Source: Puniceicoccales bacterium (GTDB lineage: Bacteria; Verrucomicrobiota; Verrucomicrobiia; Opitutales; UBA953). Taken from it: 14,755 nucleotides of DNA. A program made the translations under genes and the position numbers. Numbering within the stretch: the first letter of the stretch is position 1; each line of letters begins with the position of its first letter. Below, one piece after another: positions 1 through 6,868 of this stretch. The notes under the pieces are model-generated. The model saw only the letters and a list, made by a program, of their open reading frames with translations. It was not told where the DNA came from and made no database searches. The stretch is from contig JAITXH010000214.1 of NCBI GenBank assembly GCA_031284845.1, forward strand, positions 1-14,755, in the 5' to 3' direction.

Positions 1-785
1 CGGGGCGGGGTGTAAATGGCTTCATCGGGCGGCGGGAAATGCTGCGGGAGTGGCAACTGAACAACTTGGATGGCGCGCAGGCGTGGGTCGGCGGTGACGG
101 GCAGGCGCGGCGTCTCGCGTGTCGCTTGCGGGCGCAAGACAAGCTCGGTGAGAGCGTTGTTTTCGCGCAGGCGAAGCAGGGTTAACACGGTGTCGGCGAC
201 GATGTCTGGCTGGACTTCGCTCTGGGGTGTCTGGGTGGTGCGTGCGGCGGGATCGGTGCGGCCTGTGTTGTGCCCGATGCGCAGGTGGGCGGTCTTTGTC
301 CCGGTGTCGCGCAATTCTTCAAAAAGCGTGCGTGTGAATTCTCGTAAGGCTCCCGCTACGGTGGCGTTCAATACGGTGCCATCCTGCCCCGGTGTATCGT
401 TGGTGATGGCGATGATGTGACCGCGGCAACGCACGAGTGAGGGCAGCGCCATACGGGCGAGGAGCAAGGGGGCGACCAGACCGGACACCAGCGCGAGGGA
501 GATGTCGTCCGGGTGTGTGCTTTCAAAAGGGTCTTCAACGGTTTGGCCGGCTGCGAAAATGACTCCGGAGAGGATTGTCTCGGTGGCGAGGATTTTACTG
601 GCTGCGGTGCGCACGGCTGCGATGTCGGTCATGTCGAGCGGGACGGGGATAAAATCCGCATTTTGGAATCCCTGTTCAGGGAAACGGGCGTCGAATCCAT
701 AGACGCGTGAACCTGCTGAGACGAGCCGGCGTGCTATGCTTTGCGCGGGTTCAGTCCCGGCACCTGTCAAAAAGAAAACATCCAT
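1..785 (-). CDS. Short-chain dehydrogenase/reductase-like protein, active site eroded (3' end beyond window)
   Basis: This frame is open from an ATG at 785 to the left edge (261 residues seen, no stop), so the C-terminus is missing. The shape is that of a Rossmann-fold SDR: an N-terminal strand and loop (LTGAGTEPAQ, 6-15), an acidic turn LDMTD at 50-54, GVIFAAG at 74-80 where SDRs carry NNAG, GHIIAIT at 122-128, and a helix ALREFTRTLFEEL at 145-157 that matches the helix after the catalytic motif. However, the YxxxK motif reads N140...A144, the serine site reads T128-N129, and the glycine motif keeps only its first two glycines. The fold call is fairly safe; dehydrogenase activity is doubtful and cofactor binding uncertain. 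It follows sixA by 54 bases on the same strand and is probably co-transcribed with it. Substrate unknown. Confidence 0.75.
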   Translation of the reverse strand, partial: MDVFFLTGAGTEPAQSIARRLVSAGSRVYGFDARFPEQGFQNADFIPVPLDMTDIAAVRTAASKILATETILSGVIFAAGQTVEDPFESTHPDDISLALVSGLVAPLLLARMALPSLVRCRGHIIAITNDTPGQDGTVLNATVAGALREFTRTLFEELRDTGTKTAHLRIGHNTGRTDPAARTTQTPQSEVQPDIVADTVLTLLRLRENNALTELVLRPQATRETPRLPVTADPRLRAIQVVQLPLPQHFPPPDEAIYTPP

Positions 786-839
786 GATGTGATAGTTAGA
801 AGTTGTAGAAAGAAGTGAGGGAACGTGCGTTGTGTGGCG

Positions 840-1322
840 TCATATCGAAGGGACGAAGAAGGCTTTCAGTATCCATTCTCCGCAGGGAAACCGGGTACTC
901 GCGGGGGAGAGGAGTTCGAGCACCATGAGTGAGGCGGTGGGGAAGGAGACATGGACGCCTGTTCCACTTTGGCCGATGAGGAGGCAGGCCAGTTTTTCGG
1001 CGTGCGGGTTGTGAGTGACGAAGAAACGGTCACCGGTGCCGGACAAAATCTTGCGTGCGGTAAAGACCGGGTTGTCGTCGGGCGTGATGTAGCTGCACTC
1101 GAGGAGCGGTTGTCTAAGTCCCGCGGCGAGGCGGAAGCTTTCGGCGGATTGGTGTGCCCGTATAAGCGGGCTGTGCTCAATAGCGGCGATGGCTGAAAAT
1201 TCCGCAGTATCGAGCATGCGGACAAGCACTTCAATTTGAGCAAAGCCTCGAGGCGTCAATTGCCGAAGTGCGTCGGGAGAGGATGATTCGGCCTCGGCGT
1301 GCCTCAGGAGAAATAATTGCAT
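840..1322 (-). CDS. sixA: SixA-type phosphohistidine phosphatase
   Basis: This is a 160-residue histidine phosphatase, almost exactly the length of E. coli SixA (161). The catalytic RH pair is at R7-H8 in LLRHAEAE. It is followed by LTPRG at 22-26, which is typical of the SixA branch. The second arginine is R55 in SPLIRAHQSAE and the second histidine is H104 in VTHNPHAEKLACLLIG. All phosphate-pocket residues are therefore present. The family removes phosphate from histidine, classically from HPt domains of phosphorelays or from phosphotransferase-system proteins, in the cytoplasm. The partner cannot be named from this window, since no histidine kinase or PTS gene is nearby. The gene begins after the terminator of the upstream lipoprotein gene, so it probably has its own promoter in 1323-1456. 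It leads into the SDR-like gene. Confidence 0.9.
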   Translation of the reverse strand: MQLFLLRHAEAESSSPDALRQLTPRGFAQIEVLVRMLDTAEFSAIAAIEHSPLIRAHQSAESFRLAAGLRQPLLECSYITPDDNPVFTARKILSGTGDRFFVTHNPHAEKLACLLIGQSGTGVHVSFPTASLMVLELLSPASTRFPCGEWILKAFFVPSI

Positions 1323-1456
1323 GTAAGAAGAAAATTCAAGGGGTCACTATGCGGTGCCGGGACTTCCGGGCAAGCCTCTCATGCAGTCCGGGATGCAAAA
1401 AACAGCGCTATGCAAAACAGGCCACACAGGTATGAGGGGGGCAGGGGGGCAGAATA

Positions 1457-1484
1457 CAAAAAACCGCCCGATGCACGGGCGGTC
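1457..1484 (-). terminator. Rho-independent terminator of the lipoprotein/menG transcript
   Basis: A perfect 8-bp stem (1463-1470 with 1476-1483, ACCGCCCG/CGGGCGGT) has a 5-base loop. Read on the minus strand it is followed by a run of six T (1458-1463 on the plus strand is A6). It lies about 30 bases after the lipoprotein stop codon. It separates the five-gene minus-strand group on the right from sixA. Confidence 0.9.
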
Positions 1485-1511
1485 TTGAAAGAAAAATGCG
1501 GAACGCACCTT

Positions 1512-1967
1512 TCAAAGATTCCGGGAAATGAAAGCGGCGATTTTCTGGCTTTCCTGAGTATTGCCCCAAGTGCCGTATTTTACGACGACCTGCGTCCATT
1601 CATCGTGGGACTTCGGGCTTTGGGCCGTATAAATATTTATGGTGACGAGGATGTCGCCAGTCACGCGGGCATAAATTTTATAGGAGGGCGGCACTCTGTC
1701 TTTCTTGAGCGGATCCTCAGGCTCGTCCCGATCTTCACCAACGCGGTGCCCTGCACCGTAGAGCTGATCAATACCCTTCTTAGAGGCATTGAAGGCTTCC
1801 TTGAGCGTTTTGCCGGGGAAGCGCAAGGTGAGCGTGCCGTCTCCTTCGTTCCAGCGTGCCGTGGTGTCGTAGTGATTATCCGGGACGGCTATCTGGGTCT
1901 CGCAACCAGTGAGAGAAAAAGCGGCGAGCGCAGCTGCCGCCAAAATGATGGATGAAGTTTTTTGCAT
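1512..1967 (-). CDS. Small lipoprotein of unknown function
   Basis: A 151-residue protein with a classical lipoprotein signal: positive N-terminus MQKTSS, a hydrophobic stretch IILAAAALAAFS (8-18) and the lipobox LTGC (19-22), so Cys22 is the lipidated residue. The mature protein is short and soluble-looking. It has a charged middle (GEDRDEPEDPLKKDR) and alternating strand-like segments such as SYKIYARVTGDILVTINIY and WTQVVVKYG. The layout (lipobox, conserved strands, about 150 residues) resembles small periplasmic lipoproteins of the DUF3568 kind, but I cannot confirm that family by eye. The residue after Cys is Glu, which would direct outer-membrane sorting under the E. coli rule. It lies 81 bases after menG and immediately before a strong terminator, so it may be the last gene of that transcript. 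Confidence 0.8.
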   Translation of the reverse strand: MQKTSSIILAAAALAAFSLTGCETQIAVPDNHYDTTARWNEGDGTLTLRFPGKTLKEAFNASKKGIDQLYGAGHRVGEDRDEPEDPLKKDRVPPSYKIYARVTGDILVTINIYTAQSPKSHDEWTQVVVKYGTWGNTQESQKIAAFISRNL

Positions 1968-2048
1968 ATGTTTGTTTTTGGGAAAGAATGGATGTGGACT
2001 TATTTCGCGCCCAGAGAATGAACCCGGCTGCGTTTGGCAAATCCTTTT

Positions 2049-2765
2049 TCACGAGACTGCCTTTTGCGCGTGGTGAATGGCGACAATGCCTGCGGTGAGA
2101 CCGATGGCGCGTGCGGAGACAAAGCCGGCGGAGCGCAACTCGGCGGCAATGGCCTCCTTGTCCGGAAACTGCGCTATGGATGAAACGAGGTAGTCGTAAG
2201 CATCTTTATGCCCGGTGGCGAGACGGGCGATCCACGGCAGACAATGCCGCAGGTATAAATAATAGGCCGGACGCAGAAACGCGAGAGGCTGCGAAAACTC
2301 CAGGGTGAAAAGTGAGCCGCCGGGCCGGAGCACGCGGAGCATCTCGCGCAGACCGCACTGGCGATCCTGAAAATTACGGATGCCGTAAGCGATCGTCACA
2401 GCATCCACCGAGTCTGTTTCTAGCGGCAACGCCATGCAATCGCCGTAGGCAAAATGCAGGCGTGAGCGAAACGGTGCGGCGCAGGTATCTGTCAGGTGTT
2501 TCCGGGCCACATCGAGCATCGGCTCACAAAAGTCAAATCCCAGCACGGTCGCATCCGGCAAGGCGCGGGCGAGGGCGAATGCCACGTCGCCGCTGCCTGT
2601 AGCGAGATCGGCGACGGTGGATTTGGCAGGGAGGATGCTTTGCACTTCGCGGACGAGTCTGTGCGTCCACCAGCGGCATGCCCCCCCACTGAGCAGGTGG
2701 TTGGCCAAGTCGTAACGCGGGGCGATTTCGCCAAACATATTGCTGATTGCGGATGCTTTGGGCAT
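2049..2765 (-). CDS. menG: Demethylmenaquinone methyltransferase (UbiE/MenG family)
   Basis: A 238-residue SAM-dependent methyltransferase of the UbiE/MenG family. Family signatures are clear: the N-terminal MFGEIAPRYDLANHLLSGG (10-28) matches the family's FxxIAxRYDxxNxxLSxG block. SAM motif I is VADLATGSGD (51-60). The family-specific YGIRNFQDRQCGLREMLRVL (127-146) is followed by RPGGSLFTLEFSQP (147-160). It catalyses the last step of menaquinone synthesis, C-methylation of demethylmenaquinone, at the cytoplasmic face of the membrane. UbiE homologues can also serve ubiquinone. I prefer the menaquinone role because menH, a menaquinone-only enzyme, is in the same window and no ubiquinone-specific gene is. 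It lies 105 bases after the ArsR–methyltransferase gene. No SD sequence precedes the start; a TTTTT run does. Confidence 0.93.
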   Translation of the reverse strand: MPKASAISNMFGEIAPRYDLANHLLSGGACRWWTHRLVREVQSILPAKSTVADLATGSGDVAFALARALPDATVLGFDFCEPMLDVARKHLTDTCAAPFRSRLHFAYGDCMALPLETDSVDAVTIAYGIRNFQDRQCGLREMLRVLRPGGSLFTLEFSQPLAFLRPAYYLYLRHCLPWIARLATGHKDAYDYLVSSIAQFPDKEAIAAELRSAGFVSARAIGLTAGIVAIHHAQKAVS

Positions 2766-2870
2766 TGGTGAAAAACGTCTGCACGCTCGTCATTTTTCCG
2801 CAGGTCTCAAGCGGAAACATGCGGGGTTCCGCAGGGGCATCGGGGATGGTGGGGCGCGAAACAAAACGAT

Positions 2871-3803
2871 TCAAGGTTTGATCGCGCTGGCGAGCAAGGT
2901 CTCAAAGTGCGGCGGGTCTTTCTCGCGGACTATGACGTTTGCCTGGATTTTTTTGAATCCTACATGCACCAGCCAGTCGCACAGTTGGTTTTCCGAAAAA
3001 CCAAGCCAGCGGTCGGCGTAAAGTTCGCGCGCTTTTTCAAAGGTGTGTTGTTTTAGATCGAGCACGAGCAGTTTGCCGCCCGGCTTCAATATGCGGTGTG
3101 CTTCACGCAATGCTTTTTCGGGATGTTGCGCGTGGTGCAGCGCCTGACTGAGCAGGGCGATGTCCACACTGGCGTCGTCTAGAGGCACGTCTTCGATGTC
3201 GCCGAGGCGGTATTTGAGATTTCCTATGTCGTGTTTTGCGGCCAGTTGGCTGCCCACTTCCACCATGCGCACTGAGTTATCTATACAGTGGACGAACTCT
3301 GCCTGACGGGCGAGGAGTTGAGAAATGACGCCCTCGCCTGCGCCGAGATCGGCGATGCACAGGCGGGGAACGAGCTGGAAAAGCAGGTGGCCGATGGCTT
3401 CCCAGGAGCGCCCCGGGCAATAGTTTTTACCGAGGCGCCCCGCGACGGCATCGAAATACTCTTCGGTGGCATGTCGGCGCTTCTCGACACACCGGGCAAG
3501 GTTACGCGTGTCGGTGCGCACGTCAGGCTCATGGCTGATGGATGCGAGCGCGGCCTCCAGAACGGTGCGCACGGACGGTGTCAGGCCTGCGTTGAGCGCG
3601 TAATAAGTTTTTTTGCCGTCCCGCCTGCTGCTTACCGCACCCCCTTTGCGCAGTGAGGCGAGGTGCGTGGAGATGCGCGACTGGCCCATCTCAAGTATCT
3701 CCTGCATTTCATTCACGGCTAACTCTTCCTGAGCGAGCAGACGGAGGATGCGCAACCGTGTGCGGTCTGCGAGAATCTTCAAAAAATCCCAAGGTGTTGC
3801 CAT
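2871..3803 (-). CDS. ArsR-type HTH regulator fused to a SAM-dependent methyltransferase
   Basis: A 310-residue two-domain protein. Residues 1-90 form an ArsR/SmtB winged helix: FLKILADRTRLRILRLL (7-23), recognition helix about 40-53 (GQSRISTHLASLRK), and a wing SSRRDGKKTYYAL (58-70). The arsenic/metal cysteine motif ELCVC is here ELAVN (27-31), so classical thiol metal sensing is not expected. Residues 115-310 form a class I methyltransferase: motif I CIADLGAGEG (149-158), an acidic D175 in VHCIDNS, LGDIEDVPL (200-208), and ILKPGGKLLVLDL (238-250). This fusion is a known architecture, annotated in several phyla as ArsR family regulator/methyltransferase, sometimes beside methionine-cycle genes. 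By inference it may sense SAM or SAH, but no target is shown. It lies between thyA and menG on the same strand. Confidence 0.88.
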   Translation of the reverse strand: MATPWDFLKILADRTRLRILRLLAQEELAVNEMQEILEMGQSRISTHLASLRKGGAVSSRRDGKKTYYALNAGLTPSVRTVLEAALASISHEPDVRTDTRNLARCVEKRRHATEEYFDAVAGRLGKNYCPGRSWEAIGHLLFQLVPRLCIADLGAGEGVISQLLARQAEFVHCIDNSVRMVEVGSQLAAKHDIGNLKYRLGDIEDVPLDDASVDIALLSQALHHAQHPEKALREAHRILKPGGKLLVLDLKQHTFEKARELYADRWLGFSENQLCDWLVHVGFKKIQANVIVREKDPPHFETLLASAIKP

Positions 3804-3855
3804 GTGCTTAAAGAGAGAAATGGAGAAGCCGGAAATGGAAAATAAGATGTGCGGG

Positions 3856-4701
3856 TTATATCGCGACGGGGGCTTTGATGGCGGGGTGCGGGTCGTAACC
3901 TTCGATGGTGATGTCTTCGTAGCGGAAGGAGAAAATATCCCGCACTTGCGGATTGAGGTGCAGGGAGGGCAGGGGAAGCGGCTCGCGCGCCAGTTGCCTG
4001 TCCACTTGTTCGAGATGGTTCAGATAGATGTGCGCGTCGCCAAAAGTATGGACGAAGCTGCCCGCTTGCAAGCCGGTGACCTGCGCGACCATGTGCGTGA
4101 GCAACGCATAGCTGGCGATGTTAAACGGCACTCCTAAAAAGAGGTCGGCACTGCGCTGGTAAAGCTGGCAACTCAGGCGTCCGCCGGCACTGACGTGGAA
4201 TTGGAAAAGCGTGTGGCATGGGGGTAAAGCGACTGCGTTGGCCTCGTTGGGATTCCAGCCGGTGACAATGTGGCGGCGCCCGGCGGGATCTTTCTTTATG
4301 GCGGCGATGACGGCTGCGATCTGGTCGAACCCATCGCGGGCGTAAGTGCCGTCCTCATTTTTAGTCGCGCCGAAGTTGCGCCATTGGTGCCCGTAAATCG
4401 GACCGAGGTCACCAGGGGCGCGGGCGAATTTGGCACACTGCTCTGCGGAGGCCCATTCGTCCCAGATCGTCACGCCGTGATCATGCAGCCACTGGTTGTC
4501 GGTGCGCCCTGCGATAAACCAGAGCAGTTCTTGAAATACGGAGCGCAGGTGGATCTTTTTCGTAGTGACGAGCGGGAAGCCGCAACTCAGGTCGAAGCGC
4601 AGTTGCGCGCCAAAGATGCCGCAGGTGCCCGTGCCTGTGCGGTCGGTCCGGCGCTCCCCTGTGCTGCGGACGAGCCGGAGAAGATCAAGGTAAGTTTGCA
4701 T
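3856..4701 (-). CDS. thyA: Thymidylate synthase
   Basis: A 281-residue ThyA, slightly longer than E. coli ThyA (264). It converts dUMP to dTMP using methylene-tetrahydrofolate. Visible motifs: RTGTGT (21-26), FPLVTTKK (42-49), ELLWFI (58-63), GDLGPIYGHQWR (97-108), GRRHIVTGWNP (141-151), the catalytic Cys162 in LPPCHTLFQF, CQLYQRSADLFLGVPFNIASY (178-198), and the C-terminal EGYDPHPAIKAPVAI. The extra length lies in the small-domain loop (about 84-96 and 111-123). The frame is open further upstream to 4899, but 4701 fits the conserved ThyA N-terminus (MQTYLDLLRL). It overlaps the SpoU-like gene by 17 bases, so translation is probably coupled. An AAGGA about 12-15 bases upstream is the only SD-like signal in the window. 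No dihydrofolate reductase gene is visible next to it. Confidence 0.97.
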   Translation of the reverse strand: MQTYLDLLRLVRSTGERRTDRTGTGTCGIFGAQLRFDLSCGFPLVTTKKIHLRSVFQELLWFIAGRTDNQWLHDHGVTIWDEWASAEQCAKFARAPGDLGPIYGHQWRNFGATKNEDGTYARDGFDQIAAVIAAIKKDPAGRRHIVTGWNPNEANAVALPPCHTLFQFHVSAGGRLSCQLYQRSADLFLGVPFNIASYALLTHMVAQVTGLQAGSFVHTFGDAHIYLNHLEQVDRQLAREPLPLPSLHLNPQVRDIFSFRYEDITIEGYDPHPAIKAPVAI

Positions 4702-5509
4702 GGGATTTTTTTTCCTTTTTTCTGGCGAGGAAACCCGCCCCCGGTGTGCGGTCTTTGCGCAGGAGCCAGGGCAACCCGTAGGCGGCAGTGTCGGCAGCGG
4801 TGAGGAAGGTGCTGCCGTTGACTCCGGGGATGTGCAGCAAGTGCTCACATTTTGAGGCGATGTCCGGAGCAATGCCGCCGGGTGTGCCGCCGAGCACAAT
4901 GACTGGTGGGCGTCCCGGTGCGCGCAGAGGCTTGATATCTTCAGCCCGCCGCCCGCCGGGGCGTGTGAATCCCGCTATGCAGAAGCGGTCGCGCAGCGTG
5001 CGCAGGAGCACAGGCAGTGCCTCGCCCGCATCGTGCAATGTGAGCAAATCCAAGGCGCCGTTGGCGGTGCTCCATGCGCGTTCACCGAAAGCGGCATCGA
5101 GCGTGTCTGCCCCACTCAACAGCAGATGAGTGATGCCGGTAGCGGTGGCGATGCGGGCGATAGTGCCGATTTGCAACGGATCGCCTATCCCGTCGAGGAT
5201 GAGCAGGGGAGTGCCTGCCGCCTGCCACTCGGAATAATCGGAGGGCTTGGGGACACCCGGCGGCGGGCGTTCTGTGATGGCGGCCACGCCTCCATGGAAT
5301 CGGTGCCCGACAGTATGTGTGAGATCTCGCTCGTCGGTGCGTAAGAAAGGAAGCCTTTCATTGACCATCCACTCGCAGACTTCGTCGAGTGCTCCTGCCA
5401 GGTCTGGCGAGAACCAAAGCCGTTTGAGTGCTGCAGGGCGTTTATGAAAACAAGCGAGCACTGAGGGCAAGCCGCATAGCGGGACTGGGCGATAACGCGA
5501 TTCTGTCAT
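4685..5509 (-). CDS. SpoU/TrmH-family RNA methyltransferase homologue with degenerate motifs
   Basis: A 274-residue protein with the TrmH/RlmB layout. An N-terminal substrate-binding-like part (CGLPSVLACFHKR, 12-24; FHGGVAAI, 71-78) is followed by a SPOUT domain from about 100. Motif 1 is LLILDGIGDPLQIGTIARIATATG (102-125), where the usual DPxNxGxxxR reads DPLQIGTIAR. Motif 2 is VIVLGGTPGGIAPDI (203-217), where the usual GNEGxGL glutamate is absent. Motif 3 is LLHIPGVNGSTFLTAADTAAYGL (224-246), where the usual SLNVSVA reads STFLTAA. The knotted fold is likely kept, but three normally conserved polar residues are substituted. It could be a diverged rRNA/tRNA 2'-O-methyltransferase or a non-catalytic RNA binder. 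The C-terminus is strongly basic (RKKEKK) and overlaps the thyA start. It heads the minus-strand gene group. Confidence 0.82.
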   Translation of the reverse strand: MTESRYRPVPLCGLPSVLACFHKRPAALKRLWFSPDLAGALDEVCEWMVNERLPFLRTDERDLTHTVGHRFHGGVAAITERPPPGVPKPSDYSEWQAAGTPLLILDGIGDPLQIGTIARIATATGITHLLLSGADTLDAAFGERAWSTANGALDLLTLHDAGEALPVLLRTLRDRFCIAGFTRPGGRRAEDIKPLRAPGRPPVIVLGGTPGGIAPDIASKCEHLLHIPGVNGSTFLTAADTAAYGLPWLLRKDRTPGAGFLARKKEKKSHANLP

Positions 5510-5640
5510 GACGCTTCAGTGAAATGAGAAAAGAGAAATAGGGAATGCGAAATGTGACCGAAGGTGAATTGAGATGCCACGTTGCGTAAATCCGCTTGTC
5601 AGCGCCCGCTTGTGCGGCATTGTGCCGCACAGTTTTTGCG

Positions 5641-6189
5641 ATGACGTTGCCAACCTCTTATATAATCACAGGTGCTTTGCTGACTTTGATCGGAGCCGCT
5701 CTGGCGAGTGGCGTATCTGGAGTCACCGCCGGTTTGCGTGCGTTTCCCCGTTCGTGGCTGGCATCTGCAGTGTTTTTTGGCGGCGGGGCAGCTTGGTTTG
5801 TCATGGAGATTTTTCAACTTGGGGAATCCGATTTAGCCGGATTTCCGCGAAATTGGCTCGTCGGTATTTTTGTCCTGACAGCGCTCCTCGCATTCAGATT
5901 TTTAAGTGACTTGCTCGCTGTGCGCGGACTGGCCGTGCTCATGCTGCTCTCGGCGCGGGTGCTGCTCGATTCCGGCTATGCGCAGTTGCCGCGCAGCCTC
6001 GTGCTTGCGGGCACGGCTTACATCCTCGTCGTGCTTGGCATCTGGTGGGGCGCTTCGCCCCATGTGCTCCGCGACTGGCTGGTGTGGGCGCTGGAAAAAC
6101 GCCCGCGTGCGCTGATTGCGGGTGCGCTTGTCGGTGCTGTCGGCGTTGCCAACCTCGTCTCTGCTTTTTTTGCCAATCCGGTTGCATGA
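5641..6189 (+). CDS. Six-helix integral membrane protein of unknown function
   Basis: A 182-residue hydrophobic protein that I do not recognise. Likely membrane segments are about 5-25, 40-60, 72-88, 95-108, 120-140 and 157-175. Four segments are each preceded by a short Pro-Arg motif: FPRSWLA (35-41), FPRNWLV (69-75), LPRSLVL (117-122) and RPRALIA (154-160). This suggests a weak internal repeat or a shared topology signal. The ATG at 5641 is preferred to an upstream in-frame TTG at 5596 because hydrophobicity begins right after it. It has no SD but a TTTTT run 4-8 bases upstream. It ends in an ATGA overlap with gmk, so the two are almost certainly co-translated. The 131-base gap to the divergent SpoU-like gene must hold its promoter; I saw no convincing -35/-10 there. 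Confidence 0.8.
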   Translation: MTLPTSYIITGALLTLIGAALASGVSGVTAGLRAFPRSWLASAVFFGGGAAWFVMEIFQLGESDLAGFPRNWLVGIFVLTALLAFRFLSDLLAVRGLAVLMLLSARVLLDSGYAQLPRSLVLAGTAYILVVLGIWWGASPHVLRDWLVWALEKRPRALIAGALVGAVGVANLVSAFFANPVA

Positions 6190-6812
6190 GCATACCCGAC
6201 ATCCAGTTCAAATCGCGCCCGCTGTTGATTCTCGTCTCCGGTCCTGCCGGGAGCGGAAAGACGACCCTTTGCGAACGCATGACGGCGGCATTTGCCGGAC
6301 GCATCCGGCGCGTAATAACCTGCACGACGCGTGCGCCGCGCGGCACTGAGGTGGATGGCGTGGACTACCATTTTTTGGACCACCCGACATTCGATGCACG
6401 GGTCGCCGCCGGGGATTTCATTGAGCATGCGCTCGTCCACCAAAACCGTTACGGCACACTCAAGACCGATGTTTACGCGCACTTGGAGAAGGGCTTTGAT
6501 CTCTTGCTCAATCTCGACGTGCAGGGAGCGGAAACTGTGCGTGCGGTGACGCAGGGCGATCCGGTGCTCAGGCGGGCCTTGGTCAGTGTTTTCATCATGC
6601 CACCCTCTCATGACGAACTGCGCCGCCGTCTCGCGGAGCGAGGCACAGACGCTCCGGCTGAAGTGGATCGCCGCTTGCGCACTGCGGAGATCGAAATGGG
6701 ACACTGGAACCGTTATGATTATTGCCTCGCCAGTAAGCTGCGTGAGGAAGACTTCGAACGCATCAAAGCGGTTTATCTTGCTGAAAAAATGCGGGTAACT
6801 CCCTTTAGTTGA
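6186..6812 (+). CDS. gmk: Guanylate kinase
   Basis: A 208-residue guanylate kinase, the usual bacterial length, phosphorylating GMP to GDP with ATP in the cytoplasm. P-loop GPAGSGKTTL is at about residues 19-28. The GMP-binding block TCTTRAPRGTEVDGVDYHFL follows, then DFIEHALVHQNRYGTLK (GMP site) and FDLLLNLDVQGAETVR (the family's VLLDIDxQGxxxV). The C-terminal RRLRTAEIEMGHWNRYDYCL corresponds to the conserved lid-helix and YDYxxxN region. The open frame extends upstream to 6045, but those extra residues are a Cys/Arg-rich shadow of the membrane-protein gene. The ATG at 6186 sits in an ATGA overlap with it and matches the family N-terminus. Gmk often heads the rpoZ/coaBC cluster in other bacteria; here the partner is instead an unknown membrane protein. 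Confidence 0.96.
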   Translation: MSIPDIQFKSRPLLILVSGPAGSGKTTLCERMTAAFAGRIRRVITCTTRAPRGTEVDGVDYHFLDHPTFDARVAAGDFIEHALVHQNRYGTLKTDVYAHLEKGFDLLLNLDVQGAETVRAVTQGDPVLRRALVSVFIMPPSHDELRRRLAERGTDAPAEVDRRLRTAEIEMGHWNRYDYCLASKLREEDFERIKAVYLAEKMRVTPFS

Positions 6813-6868
6813 ATCAGCGTTGCGCTGACACATTCATCTCCCCATTAACGTTCATCGGTTCTTCTTAC

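Noticed and set aside
1436..1449. Two G6 runs separated by CA, considered as a quadruplex or regulatory element
   Set aside because: Only two runs are present and they sit just past a terminator in a non-coding gap. There is not enough to support a structure.
1317..1955. Plus-strand frame of 212 codons across the sixA upstream region and the lipoprotein gene
   Set aside because: It crosses the terminator hairpin and is antisense to a lipoprotein with a clean signal peptide and lipobox; the product shows no family features.
4702..4899. Upstream extension of thyA by 66 codons
   Set aside because: It lies in the SpoU-like coding region in another frame. ThyA homology begins at 4701.
6045..6185. 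Cys/Arg-rich N-terminal extension of gmk
   Set aside because: It is the shifted-frame shadow of the membrane-protein gene. The ATGA junction and family N-terminus support 6186.
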